Positions 17,543-26,524 of a stretch of 64,000 nt of DNA are shown piece by piece. The stretch spans positions 7,926-71,925 of the forward strand of contig DATBFX010000341.1 of the NCBI GenBank assembly GCA_036558305.1, read 5' to 3'. Positions within the stretch are counted from its first letter, which is position 1. Every line of letters begins with the position of its first letter. A model generated the notes under the pieces. It did no database searches and was not told the DNA's origin. It was given only the letters and a program-made list of their open reading frames with translations. This stretch comes from DATBFX01 sp036558305. Lineage in GTDB: Bacteria > Chloroflexota > Chloroflexia > Thermomicrobiales > UBA6265. The translations under genes and the position numbers were made by a program.

Positions 17543-17947
17543 TCATTCTGCCGGCACGAGCGCAATCGTCCCTTCGCGGGCGACGATGCCAAAATGGCGC
17601 CGGTCCAACGTCGCAACTCTGCCGCCATTCCGCTCGGCGCAGGCGATCACCATGGCGTCGACGAGACCGAGCGGAAGATCGGCAGAGCGGCGGACGAGCA
17701 CCCGAACTCGCGGGATGTCCTCCGCTCCAGCATCCAGTGCGTACGTTCCGTCGTCCAGGTCGCCAAGGAACGCCTCGAGGGCGGCCGGCGTACCGCGACT
17801 GACGAGAAGATAACCAAGCTCGCCGAGGATCGCCGCGGGCACGATCCAGGGTCCGGGTTCGTTCGCCATCGCTCGCAGGACCCGCTCGTGGTCCGGGTCG
17901 CGGCGATTGAGCCGAGCCAATAAGGCGGAGGTATCGACGGTGATCAA
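17543..17947 (-). CDS. vapC: VapC-type PIN-domain toxin
   Basis: A PIN-domain ribonuclease of about 134 residues. The four acidic residues of the active site are visible: VDTSALLARL at the start, ILGELGYLL, LGLVDAMVIACA, and VATLDRRHFG near the end. VapC toxins usually cut tRNA or rRNA. The start is a TTG at 17947, chosen because it overlaps the stop of the upstream antitoxin (TTGA), indicating translational coupling. The pair sits on the opposite strand between two genes of the carboxylase operon. Confidence 0.87.
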   Translation of the reverse strand: MITVDTSALLARLNRRDPDHERVLRAMANEPGPWIVPAAILGELGYLLVSRGTPAALEAFLGDLDDGTYALDAGAEDIPRVRVLVRRSADLPLGLVDAMVIACAERNGGRVATLDRRHFGIVAREGTIALVPAE

Positions 17948-18168
17948 ACGGGTCGCCAGTGCGCGGCCAGCCAATCGTCGAGGTCGCGCGCCGCCAGTTC
18001 GGGATCATCGAGGGTGGCATCGGATCGTGGACGAGGCGCACGGTGGACGTGAACGTAGCCCGCGATCGCCTCGTGGAGCAAATCCATTTCTGCTCGACCG
18101 GTTTGCCGAGCGAGATCGGCGATTTGCCGGAGAAGTTCGTCCGAAAGTTCGACCGTCTTCGTCGCCAT
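17944..18168 (-). CDS. vapB: VapB-like antitoxin
   Basis: A 74-residue protein starting MATKTVELSDELLRQIADLA, a ribbon-helix-helix-like N-terminus, followed by RAEMDLLHEAIAGYV and an acidic, tryptophan-containing tail LDDWLAAHWRPV that would wrap the toxin. Its TGA overlaps the TTG start of the PIN-domain toxin, the usual arrangement of vapBC operons. Sequence upstream on this strand to about 18,370 should contain the promoter. RHH antitoxins repress their own operon. Confidence 0.8.
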   Translation of the reverse strand: MATKTVELSDELLRQIADLARQTGRAEMDLLHEAIAGYVHVHRAPRPRSDATLDDPELAARDLDDWLAAHWRPV

Positions 18169-18378
18169 TGCCCCATCATGGCACGCAATCGGAGGGCGCG
18201 GTGCCGCGTTACACTGGATGCGGTCGGCCGAAGGTGTCGATTTTGTGCGGAGCCTTCCGCCTTTCGAATTCTGGATGCGCCCAGCGCGGCAAGTTTGGCT
18301 GGTCGTCGGGCTGCCCGTGGCGGCGACGCTTAGGGGGCCGGTCCGCGCGACGGAGTGTGCGTATCGCGGGATTGAGGG

Positions 18379-19167
18379 GTGAAAGTGTTGGATGAGCTGA
18401 CCGTCGTCCAAAACGGACCCGTTCGACGCATCACCTTTGCGCGTGCGGCGAAACGCAACGCCCTCTCGCGATCGCTCGTCGCCGCGCTGCACGACGCGCT
18501 CGGTGGCATCGTCGAAGGCGGCGCGACCAGGACCGTCGTCCTGGCGGGAGAGGGACCGGCGTTCTGCGCCGGTGGGGACATCGCCGAGTATGCCGAGGCG
18601 GCGGTAAGCGGCCGCGCGGAAGAGGACGCGGGCAAACTCGCCGACCTCCTGGCAAGGATGGCGGCCTGTCCGGTGCCGGTCGTGGCACGGGTGCACGGGG
18701 CTGCCTTCGGGGGCGGCGTCGGTCTGGTCTGTGCCGCCGACGTCGCGATCGCGGCCGAGGGCACCCGGTTCTCCCTGAGCGAGGCGCGGTTGGGGCTGGT
18801 GCCGGCGGTGATCTCGCCCTACGTCCTGGCGGCATTGGGAGAGCGGCAGGCGAAAGCCCTGATGCTCCTGGCGGCTCCGTTCGATACCGACGAAGCGGTG
18901 CGGTGCGGTGTCGTCCATCGGGTGGTGCCGGCCGAAGAACTCGATACGGCGGTGGACGGCGTCGTCGCGGAGCTGCTGCGGGGGGCGCCGGGGGCGTTGG
19001 CAACGATTAAGCGGATTCCGTCGATGTTGGGTGGTCTCGACGCGGCGGCGACGCGGGCCGCGACCGCCGGTCTGCTGGCGGACCGGTTGGCGAGCGAAGA
19101 GGCGCGGGAGGGCCTGCGCGCGTTCCTCGAAAAGCGGACGCCGGCGTGGGTGCCGGAGGGGTCGTGA
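18379..19167 (+). CDS. enoyl-CoA hydratase/isomerase family protein
   Basis: A crotonase-fold enzyme of 262 residues. Seen: RRITFARAAKRNALS, the oxyanion-hole segment GPAFCAGGDIAEYAE, the second oxyanion strand VHGAAFGGGVGLVCAADV, and SEARLGLVPAVISPYV with a conserved catalytic-region glutamate. Members hydrate 2-enoyl-CoAs; placed between carboxylase beta and alpha subunits it is a good candidate for methylglutaconyl-CoA hydratase of leucine breakdown. GTG at 18379 follows TTGAGGG; GTG at 18385 is an alternative. Its stop overlaps the next start (GTGA). Confidence 0.9.
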   Translation: MKVLDELTVVQNGPVRRITFARAAKRNALSRSLVAALHDALGGIVEGGATRTVVLAGEGPAFCAGGDIAEYAEAAVSGRAEEDAGKLADLLARMAACPVPVVARVHGAAFGGGVGLVCAADVAIAAEGTRFSLSEARLGLVPAVISPYVLAALGERQAKALMLLAAPFDTDEAVRCGVVHRVVPAEELDTAVDGVVAELLRGAPGALATIKRIPSMLGGLDAAATRAATAGLLADRLASEEAREGLRAFLEKRTPAWVPEGS

Positions 19168-21113
19168 GCGCGCTCGACGGCAAGCGGGTCGCGATCGCGA
19201 ACCGGGGCGAGATCGCCGTACGAATCGCGGCGACGTGCCGTCGTCTGGGAACCGTGCCGGTCGTCGTCCTCGGCGAGCCCGATCTCGACGGGTACGCCGC
19301 CCGCCGGATCGGCCGGGTCGAGCTGGTAGGACCGGCGGGAGCGGAGTTCGACGTCGAGCGCGTCGTCGCCGCAGCGCGCCGGACCGGCGCGGACTTCCTG
19401 CATCCGGGCTACGGCTTCCTCAGCGAGCGGCCGGCGCTCGCGGACGCCTGCGAGGAGGCGGGAATCCGGTTCGTCGGTCCGTCCGCGGCCACGCTTCGGC
19501 TTTGCGGCGACAAACTGGCGACCCGCAACACCGCGGTCGGCGCCGGCGTGCCGGTGCTGCCGGCGAGCGGTCCGCTCGGCGACGATGCCGCCGCCTGGCT
19601 CGAAGCGGCGCGCTCCGTCGGCTTCCCGCTCATCGTCAAACCGGCAGAGGCGGGTGGCGGGCGCGGCCTGCGGCGGGTCGCCGACGAGGGATCGCTGGTC
19701 GAGGCGGTCGCGACGTCGCGGCGCGAAAGCGCCTCCTCGGGCGCCGGGGAGACGGTCTACCTGGAGCGGGAACTGGTCGAACCGCGGCACGTCGAGGTCC
19801 AGGTCGTCGCCGACGGGTCGCGGGTCGTTGCCCTCGGCGATCGCGACTGCTCGCTGCAACGGCGGCATCAGAAGGTGATCGAGGAGGCGCCGGCGCCGAA
19901 CATCGACGAGAAGACGCGACGGGCACTACATACGCACGCGAGCGAGATCGCCCGCGCGGTCGGACTGCGGGGGATCGCAACCTGCGAATTTCTGCTCGGC
20001 GCCGACGGGACGTTCGCGTTCCTCGAAGTCAACCCGCGCATCCAGGTCGAACACCCGGTCTCCGAACTCGTGACCGGCGTCGATCTCGTCGAAACGCAAC
20101 TCCTGATCGCCGCCGGTACGTCGCTTTCGTTCGCTTCAGCCTTGCCGCGCGGTCACGCGATCGAAGCGCGCGTCTATGCCGAGGACCCGTGGCACGGATT
20201 CTTTCCGGCGGCGGGGACGCTGGCGACGGTGGATTGGCCGGCCGGTCCCGGCGTCCGCGTCGATGCCGGCTACGCATCGGGGGACGCGGTTCCGGCGACG
20301 TACGACGCGATGTTGGCGAAGGTCGTCGCCCATGGTACTGACCGCGACGCGGCACTGGCCACGCTGCGATCTGCCCTCGGCGATACGGTCGTCGCCGGCG
20401 TTCCGAGCAATCTCCCGTGGCTGATCGCGCTGCTTGACGACGGTGCGGTCCAAGCCGGCCGCGCAACGACGAGCACAGCCGCCGCGGTCGCCCCGGCAAT
20501 GCCGGACCGGACCATGGCCCTGTTGGCCGCGACCGCTCAGACGCTCGATCGCTCCCGCACCGCCACCACCGATCCCTGGTCGGCGATCGGACCGTTTCGG
20601 CTCGCGGGACCGACGACGCTGTCGTTCCATGGGGACGATTGGGAAGACCGGGTGACGGTCGAGCGGACGGCCGACGGTTGGCAGGCGGCGATCGGCGGCG
20701 AGACCGTGTTGCTCCAATGGTGGCGGGATGCGAACGGCATCTGGACGATCGCCGGCGGTGAGCGGGTGGCGCGGCTGGCGATCGTCGATCGCGGCGAAAC
20801 GCTCGAAATCTCCGGCGACGGGGGACGCTGGTTGGTCCGACCCGGGCCGAAACCCGCGACGGCCCAGACCCGCCACGCTCGAGCGAGCGATGGCCGAGTC
20901 AGGGCGCCTCTGCCGGGTAAGGTGCTGCGCATCAACGTCGAGGTGGGAGAGCGGGTCGAGCCCGGTCAACCGGTCGTCGCCCTGAGCGCGATGAAGATGG
21001 AACTGGTTTGCGAGGTGCCGGCGGCGGGAGTCGTGGACGCCATCCTCTGCCGGGTCGATCAAATCGTCGCCGCGGACGATGTGCTGGCGGTGATCAGTGT
21101 CGAAGATTCCTAG
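19164..21113 (+). CDS. acyl-CoA carboxylase biotin-containing (alpha) subunit
   Basis: Biotin carboxylase plus biotin carrier in one chain, 649 residues. Seen: KRVAIANRGEIAVRIAATCR, the ATP-grasp lid KPAEAGGGRGLRRV, GDRDCSLQRRHQKVIEEAPA, the catalytic FLEVNPRIQVEHPVSELVTG, and the C-terminal biotinyl domain PLPGKVLRINVEVGERVEPG with the biotin lysine in ALSAMKMELVCEVPA. It pairs with the carboxyltransferase at 15877 to form a methylcrotonyl- or related acyl-CoA carboxylase. Start GTG overlaps the hydratase stop, so translation is coupled. Confidence 0.93.
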   Translation: MSALDGKRVAIANRGEIAVRIAATCRRLGTVPVVVLGEPDLDGYAARRIGRVELVGPAGAEFDVERVVAAARRTGADFLHPGYGFLSERPALADACEEAGIRFVGPSAATLRLCGDKLATRNTAVGAGVPVLPASGPLGDDAAAWLEAARSVGFPLIVKPAEAGGGRGLRRVADEGSLVEAVATSRRESASSGAGETVYLERELVEPRHVEVQVVADGSRVVALGDRDCSLQRRHQKVIEEAPAPNIDEKTRRALHTHASEIARAVGLRGIATCEFLLGADGTFAFLEVNPRIQVEHPVSELVTGVDLVETQLLIAAGTSLSFASALPRGHAIEARVYAEDPWHGFFPAAGTLATVDWPAGPGVRVDAGYASGDAVPATYDAMLAKVVAHGTDRDAALATLRSALGDTVVAGVPSNLPWLIALLDDGAVQAGRATTSTAAAVAPAMPDRTMALLAATAQTLDRSRTATTDPWSAIGPFRLAGPTTLSFHGDDWEDRVTVERTADGWQAAIGGETVLLQWWRDANGIWTIAGGERVARLAIVDRGETLEISGDGGRWLVRPGPKPATAQTRHARASDGRVRAPLPGKVLRINVEVGERVEPGQPVVALSAMKMELVCEVPAAGVVDAILCRVDQIVAADDVLAVISVEDS

Positions 21114-21124
21114 CTGGCGCGCGT

Positions 21125-21697
21125 TTACGTGGTGCCCGGCGATCCGAAGAGAACGCCCTTGATGAAGGCATCTTTCCCGAGATTGTAGTCGTTCCCGTCC
21201 GTGGCACCGGCGGCGAGGACGGCGCGTTTGCGAGCCGCGTATGCGTTGACGAGCTCGGGATCGGCACGAAGGGTGTCGCGGAAGCGGCGCTGCTGGGAGA
21301 CTTCGGGGGCGTCGGCGGCGATGACGTGGACGTGGAGGCGGAAGGTTTCACCGTCGTGCTCGATCGTGCCGATGCGGACCGGGCGCTCCTCTGGAAAGGC
21401 ACCGGGGCGGTCGTGCCGTTGGAATCCCATCCGGTTGAGGACGTCGCGGGCCGACGCAAGGCCCCCCGGTTGGTAGAGGAGCATCAAATCGATCACTCCC
21501 TTCCCGGGGCATCCCGGCACCGCCGTGCTGCCGACGTGCTCGACCTGTACCTCTGGCATTCGGTCGCGGATCAAGTCGATGACCCGTGACGCGACCACGG
21601 GGAAGCGCGGGTCGTACGGGCGGTATGCCGCCGTTGGGTCCTGATAGCGGACGTACTCGTAGCGGCCGATCGGACACTCCTCGTCCGTACCGTTCAT
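21125..21697 (-). CDS. GrpB family (nucleotidyltransferase-fold) protein
   Basis: A 190-residue GrpB/UPF0157 protein: IDLIRDRMPEVQVEHVGSTA followed by VPGCPGKGVIDLMLLY, the core GSTAVPG-x-x-KGVIDL motif of the family, then RLHVHVIAADAPEVSQQRRF with FRDTLRADPELVNAYAARK. GrpB proteins have a nucleotidyltransferase-like fold and no settled function; some link to glutamate-rich or CoA metabolism. The ATG is preceded by GGAGGTGAACTCG. It lies convergent with the carboxylase and divergent from a glycosyltransferase gene. Confidence 0.88.
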   Translation of the reverse strand: MNGTDEECPIGRYEYVRYQDPTAAYRPYDPRFPVVASRVIDLIRDRMPEVQVEHVGSTAVPGCPGKGVIDLMLLYQPGGLASARDVLNRMGFQRHDRPGAFPEERPVRIGTIEHDGETFRLHVHVIAADAPEVSQQRRFRDTLRADPELVNAYAARKRAVLAAGATDGNDYNLGKDAFIKGVLFGSPGTT

Positions 21698-21875
21698 CGA
21701 GTTCACCTCCCGCCCGACGTGAGTGGAAAAGTTTGGCAGGATACCATGGTGGGCAAGGCACGATGGGACTGCCCCAACCACAAACGTTTGCGTACTTCCT
21801 GCCTTCGGCGGTCGCCGGTCGACCATCGCGCGTGATGACCGCGGCGACTCGGAGGGGGATCGGAGCGAAGAAGCG

Positions 21876-22595
21876 ATGACGGACCCGCTCGGCGGCGAGC
21901 AAGGCAAACGGATTGACCTCCTCACGGTGGTGATCCCGACCTACAACGAGCGGGCGACCATCGGCGAATTGTTGCGCCGGGTGCGATCGTCCCCGCTGCC
22001 GACGCAGATCATCGTCGTCGACGACGGTTCGACCGACGGCACGACGGACCTGCTCAAGGCCGAGGCGGCCACCGGAACGTTCGAACTCGTGGTCCATCCG
22101 ACCAACCGCGGCAAGGGCGCCGCCGTCCGCTCCGGCCTGGAACGTGCCCGCGGCGACGTCATCGTCGTCCAGGACGCCGATCTGGAGTACGATCCTGCCG
22201 ATTACCCGCTCCTGTTGGCGCCGATCGAGAAGGGTATCGCCGAGGTCGTCTACGGCTCGCGCTTCCTGGGCCCGCACCGCGCGATGTACTTCTGGCACAG
22301 CGTTGGGAACAAACTGCTGACCCTGACCTGCAACATCCTGTTCGACACGACGCTGACCGACCTGGAAACGGGTTACAAGGTCCTCACGTCCGAGGTCGCC
22401 CGCTCGTTCCGGCTGCGCTCCGACCGCTGGGGATTCGACCCCGAAATCACCGCCAAGGTCCTCAAGCGCGGCCACCGCATCTACGAAGTCCCCATCTCCT
22501 ACGCCGGCCGCGAATTTCGCGAGGGCAAGAAAATCACCTGGAAGGACGGGCTCGTCGTCGTCGCGACACTGCTCCGATACCGACTGTTCGAGTAA
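21876..22595 (+). CDS. family 2 glycosyltransferase (polyprenyl-phosphate sugar synthase-like)
   Basis: A GT-A fold enzyme of 239 residues. Motifs: LTVVIPTYNERATIGELLRR, the nucleotide-binding IIVVDDGSTDGT, VVQDADLEYDPADY with the DAD metal site, EVVYGSRFLG, and DLETGYKVLTSEVARSF followed by RWGFDPEITAKVLKRGHRIY. This is the dolichyl/undecaprenyl-phosphate mannose or glucose synthase (DPM1-like) subgroup, without membrane segments. It would make a lipid-linked sugar donor for the GT39-type transferase encoded directly downstream. The start was set by GGAGCGAAGAAGCG before ATG 21876. Confidence 0.9.
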   Translation: MTDPLGGEQGKRIDLLTVVIPTYNERATIGELLRRVRSSPLPTQIIVVDDGSTDGTTDLLKAEAATGTFELVVHPTNRGKGAAVRSGLERARGDVIVVQDADLEYDPADYPLLLAPIEKGIAEVVYGSRFLGPHRAMYFWHSVGNKLLTLTCNILFDTTLTDLETGYKVLTSEVARSFRLRSDRWGFDPEITAKVLKRGHRIYEVPISYAGREFREGKKITWKDGLVVVATLLRYRLFE

Positions 22596-22683
22596 CCATC
22601 GGGTTCGCATTGCATCGGGATTGATCCGAGCGTACGATGACTCGCGATCGAGCGAGCGGACTGGCGATCGGAGCGTCGGAACG

Positions 22684-25035
22684 GTGATCGAAGGCTTGGC
22701 CGCGGCGTCCGCCTGGGGATCGGCGAGCGCACCCGTCGTGCTCCTCGCCGGTCTCCGCTTGCTGGGGCCGGACGGATTGATCCTGGTCGCAACCGCCGCG
22801 GTGATCGCCGGCTGTGCCGCCTGGGCGTCCCGCGGGCGGGTGGAGTCCCTGCTTCCCGAGACGGATGCGCCGCCGATTCCGCGACCAGCCCCGCCACCGG
22901 TCGTTCGTTCCGAGCCGGTTCCCACGCCCGTCATCGTCGGACCCGAACCACCATTTGCCGTGAGTCCCCTCCCCGCGACTTTACTTCCGGCGCCTGTCCC
23001 GGTGCCGGTCATGCCGCGACCGAAAGCACGCGCCTTTCCCCTCCGCTGGGAGATGATGCTCGTCGCTCCGGCCGGCCTCATCCTCCTCATCGTCGCCAAC
23101 CATTCACTCAACGACCAAGATCTGACGCTCGTCACGCTGCTCATGCTGGTCGTCGGTTGCGCGCTCTGGATCTACGACCAGCGAACCAACGGCGGTGTCT
23201 TTCTCCCCTGGTCGGCGCGGAATGCTCAGTCGCTTTCAATCGGATCGTTTCAGCGGCGGATGCTCGCGGTCGCGATCATCGCCGCCGGCGCGGCCTATGC
23301 CTGGTCCAGCGACAACACCTTCCGTCCCTTCGGCGTGGCAAATTGGCTGCTTTCCGTTGCCGCCTGGAGCCTGGCCTGGTGGCCGAGAAGGTTCGACCCC
23401 GGCGCCGCCGAGCGCGTCCCCCGCGCGCCCTTCGCGCTGTCGGCCAAGGACGTCGTCCTCCTCGCCGGACTGTTCGCCGCGATCGCCGCGGGCGCCTTCT
23501 TCCGCTTCTACCGCATCGACGAGACACCCCTCGATCCGACGAGCGACCACGCCGAAAAGCTCCTCGACGTCACCGACGTCCTCCACGGCAAGCGCCCCAT
23601 CTTTTTCGAGCGCAACACCGGGCGGGAGCCGACCCAGTTTTACTTCACGGCCGCCTACCTCCGGATAACCCACCTGCCGACCAATTTCACGACGCTCAAA
23701 CTCGGCACCGCCTTCATCGGAACGCTCGCCATTCCCCTCGTCTATTTGCTCGCCACGGAGCTGGCCGGCAGAACGACCGGTCTTTTTGCCGCGACGCTCT
23801 ACGCGATCGGTACCTGGCCGGTGGAGATCGCCCGCGCCGGGTTGCGGTTTCCCTACGCGCCGCTCGCCACCGCCGCCGTGCTCTGGTTCCTCCTGCGTTG
23901 GATGCGGACGCGCGATCGCCGCGACGCCCTGCTCTGCGGTCTCGGTCTCGGCGTCGGTCTCTACGGCTACACCCCGTTCCGCATCGTCGTGCTTTCCGTC
24001 GGTCTCGGTCTCCTCCTCGCCCTCGTCACTTCCGCGACCACGGCACAGCGGCGTCGCGTCGTCGGTGATGGCCTGCTGATCGGTGCCACCGCGGCGGTGG
24101 TCTTCGTCCCCCTCGGTCGCTACGCCCTGGAACACCGCGAGATGTTCTGGTACCGCGCCGGCGGTCGCCTCACCGGCGACAACGGCGGCAACGCCTTCGC
24201 CGCCCTCGTCGACCACATCTCGGTTTTCCTGCGCAACAACTGGAACGCGGCGCTCGGGTTCAACTGGCGGGGCGACTCGACGTTCGTCAACGCGGTGACC
24301 TACGCCCCCATGATGGACCTCGTCACGGGCGCGCTCTTCCTCGCCGGTCTCACGGTCGTCCTCGCCCAGATCGCCTTTCGTCGTGACGTCCGCGCGGTGT
24401 TCCTCCTCGCCGCGTTCCCGCTACTGCTCCTCTCGTCGACACTGGCGATCGCTTTTCCCTGGGAAAATCCGAGCGTCAACCGCGAAGGTCCCGCCGCCCC
24501 CTTCGCCTTCACCATCGCCGCACTACCGCTGGCCGTTCTCGTTCGACGCCTGCGGGCTGGCCTCGGTTCGACGCGCGGTTACCTCGTGGCGGCCCCGGCA
24601 ATCGCGGTGCTGATCGGCGTGGCGGCGGTCCGCGGTTTCGACCAGTACTTCCACGACTTCGACCGCCAGACCCGTGCTTCGGTCCCAAACACCACCGAGA
24701 TTGCCCAGGCGATCCGCGGTGCGGCCGTGGTTGGCGTCTCGCCGGACGATGCCTACGTGATCGATGCCCCCTATTGGCTCGACATCCGCAACATCGGGAT
24801 CGCGCTCGGCGACATCGATTGGGGACCGGCCCACAACGTCCGCGTCGGCGACCCGCTGCCGACCCTATCGTCGTCGCGTCCCCTCCTCCTTATTCTCAAG
24901 GGCGACGATCAGACGCGATTGGCCGAGGTGGAACGCGCGTTTCCGTGGGGTCACGTCACGAGGTACCCGACCGAAGTCCCCTCCCACGCATTCGTGACCG
25001 TTTGGGTACCGGCCCCGACCCCGTTCCTCCCGTAG
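22684..25035 (+). CDS. GT39/ArnT-like integral-membrane glycosyltransferase
   Basis: A multi-span membrane protein of about 783 residues with many hydrophobic helices such as LVATAAVIAGCAAW and VVLLAGLFAAIAAGAF. The first extracytoplasmic loop has FRFYRIDETPLDPTSDHAEK followed by FFERNTGREPTQFYFTAAYL, an acidic-residue loop typical of GT-C enzymes of the GT39/PMT group that use polyprenyl-phosphate sugars. A proline-rich segment follows the first helices (about 65-115). The preceding GT2 gene likely makes its donor. Start uncertain: GTG 22684 preferred, TTG 22621 possible. Acceptor (protein or lipid) unknown. Confidence 0.85.
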   Translation: MIEGLAAASAWGSASAPVVLLAGLRLLGPDGLILVATAAVIAGCAAWASRGRVESLLPETDAPPIPRPAPPPVVRSEPVPTPVIVGPEPPFAVSPLPATLLPAPVPVPVMPRPKARAFPLRWEMMLVAPAGLILLIVANHSLNDQDLTLVTLLMLVVGCALWIYDQRTNGGVFLPWSARNAQSLSIGSFQRRMLAVAIIAAGAAYAWSSDNTFRPFGVANWLLSVAAWSLAWWPRRFDPGAAERVPRAPFALSAKDVVLLAGLFAAIAAGAFFRFYRIDETPLDPTSDHAEKLLDVTDVLHGKRPIFFERNTGREPTQFYFTAAYLRITHLPTNFTTLKLGTAFIGTLAIPLVYLLATELAGRTTGLFAATLYAIGTWPVEIARAGLRFPYAPLATAAVLWFLLRWMRTRDRRDALLCGLGLGVGLYGYTPFRIVVLSVGLGLLLALVTSATTAQRRRVVGDGLLIGATAAVVFVPLGRYALEHREMFWYRAGGRLTGDNGGNAFAALVDHISVFLRNNWNAALGFNWRGDSTFVNAVTYAPMMDLVTGALFLAGLTVVLAQIAFRRDVRAVFLLAAFPLLLLSSTLAIAFPWENPSVNREGPAAPFAFTIAALPLAVLVRRLRAGLGSTRGYLVAAPAIAVLIGVAAVRGFDQYFHDFDRQTRASVPNTTEIAQAIRGAAVVGVSPDDAYVIDAPYWLDIRNIGIALGDIDWGPAHNVRVGDPLPTLSSSRPLLLILKGDDQTRLAEVERAFPWGHVTRYPTEVPSHAFVTVWVPAPTPFLP

Positions 25036-25316
25036 TCCCGCCGGGCGTCGAAACGCGGCGAGGACGTGACGGAAGTACCCGGCAGCCCCGCGTTCAGGCT
25101 CCTCACCGGCTCCTGGCTACCGAACCGGCGGGCCGCCGGGGCTCAATCGTATGGACCTTTGCGATTAGACGGGACGAGGTCACCGTCGCGACGCGAATCC
25201 AGGACCAAGATCGCCCCTCGCCGACGCCCGCCGCGTCTTGGGGGACGTACAATTCGTCGCAACGGGTTCGCGGTCCGCCGATGGCGGCCGCCCGGGCCTT
25301 ACCAAAGGAGCGGTCA

Positions 25317-26453
25317 ATGCCGACCCGATCCAAGAAACCTCCCGCCAAAGCCGTCCAAGACGCGTTCCAGGCCGGAGCCGCCTCGCCGAACGGGAACGGC
25401 TCCCTCCATCTGCCGCTCGACCACGTCGACGTCGGCGCCGGCACGATCACCGCCACCGTCGCACCGCCTTCGACCGGCAGCGCCGGACTGCCTCATGAGT
25501 CCTTGCGGGAGATGTATTCCTTCATGGCTCTCGCACGCGCCCTCGACGAACGGATCTGGCAACTCAATCGCTCCGGCAAGGCGCCCTTCGTCGTCTCCGG
25601 TCAGGGTCACGAAGCGGCCCAGGTCGGCGCCGCCTTCGCCCTCGATCGCGACAACGACATCATCATCCCCTACTACCGCGATCTCGCCCTTTGCCTCGTC
25701 TTCGGCCTCACCGCGCGCGACGTGTTGATGGGCGTGTTGGCCCGCGCGGACGACGCCGTCTCCGGGGCGCGCCAGATGCCGGCCCACTACGGCTCGGCCA
25801 AACGGCGCATCATCAGCGGTTCCAGCGTCGTCGGCACCCAGATCCCGCAGGCGACCGGTACCGCCTACGCCGCCAAACTGCGGCGCACCGGTCAGGTCAC
25901 CCTCGTCGCCTTCGGTGAGGGCGCCACCTCCGAAGGCGATTTCCACGAGGCCTGCAACTTCGCCGGCATCCACAAGCTGCCCGTGATCTTCTTTTGCGAG
26001 AACAACCGCTACGCCATCTCGGTCCCCCAGGACAAGCAGATCGCCATCGACAACGTCGCCGATCGCGCCGCCGGTTACGGCTTCCCCGGTGTGGTCGTCG
26101 ATGGAACTGATCTCCTCTCCGTCTACCAGGTGATCAAGGACGCCGCCGACCGCGCCCGCCGCGGCGACGGCGCCACGCTCGTCGAAGCGAAGCTCTACCG
26201 CTTCCATCCCCACTCTTCCGACGACGATGATCGCTTCTACCGCGATCCCCACGAGGTCAAAGCCTGGCGTGCCCACGATCCCGTCGCCCGCTTCGACGCC
26301 CGTCTGCGCGAGCTCGGCGCGCTCGACGACGGTACCGCCGCCGAGATCGCCGCCCGCGTCAAACGAGAGGTGAACGCCGCCACCGAGTCCGCCGAACAAG
26401 CACCACTCCCCGACCCCGCGACGTTCGATCGCCACGTCTACGCCGAGCGCTAG
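25317..26453 (+). CDS. 2-oxoacid dehydrogenase E1 alpha subunit (branched-chain/pyruvate type)
   Basis: Thiamine-diphosphate-dependent decarboxylase alpha chain, 378 residues. Motifs: RALDERIWQLNRSGKAPFVV, QGHEAAQVGAAFALD, IIPYYRDLALCLVFG, and the thiamine site VAFGEGATSEGDFHEACNFA ending in FCENNRYAIS. The YYRD and SGQGHE pattern and the phospho-loop-like FHPHSSDDDD are typical of branched-chain 2-oxoacid dehydrogenase E1 alpha rather than pyruvate dehydrogenase. The ATG follows AAAGGAGCGGTCA. E1 beta and E2 follow in order; no E3 gene is in the window. Confidence 0.92.
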   Translation: MPTRSKKPPAKAVQDAFQAGAASPNGNGSLHLPLDHVDVGAGTITATVAPPSTGSAGLPHESLREMYSFMALARALDERIWQLNRSGKAPFVVSGQGHEAAQVGAAFALDRDNDIIIPYYRDLALCLVFGLTARDVLMGVLARADDAVSGARQMPAHYGSAKRRIISGSSVVGTQIPQATGTAYAAKLRRTGQVTLVAFGEGATSEGDFHEACNFAGIHKLPVIFFCENNRYAISVPQDKQIAIDNVADRAAGYGFPGVVVDGTDLLSVYQVIKDAADRARRGDGATLVEAKLYRFHPHSSDDDDRFYRDPHEVKAWRAHDPVARFDARLRELGALDDGTAAEIAARVKREVNAATESAEQAPLPDPATFDRHVYAER

Positions 26454-26524
26454 CACCGGCGCTGGTTGTAGGGGAGGGCCCCGTGCCCTCCCGCGCCACC
26501 CAAACACGGCGCAAAGGATTGGCA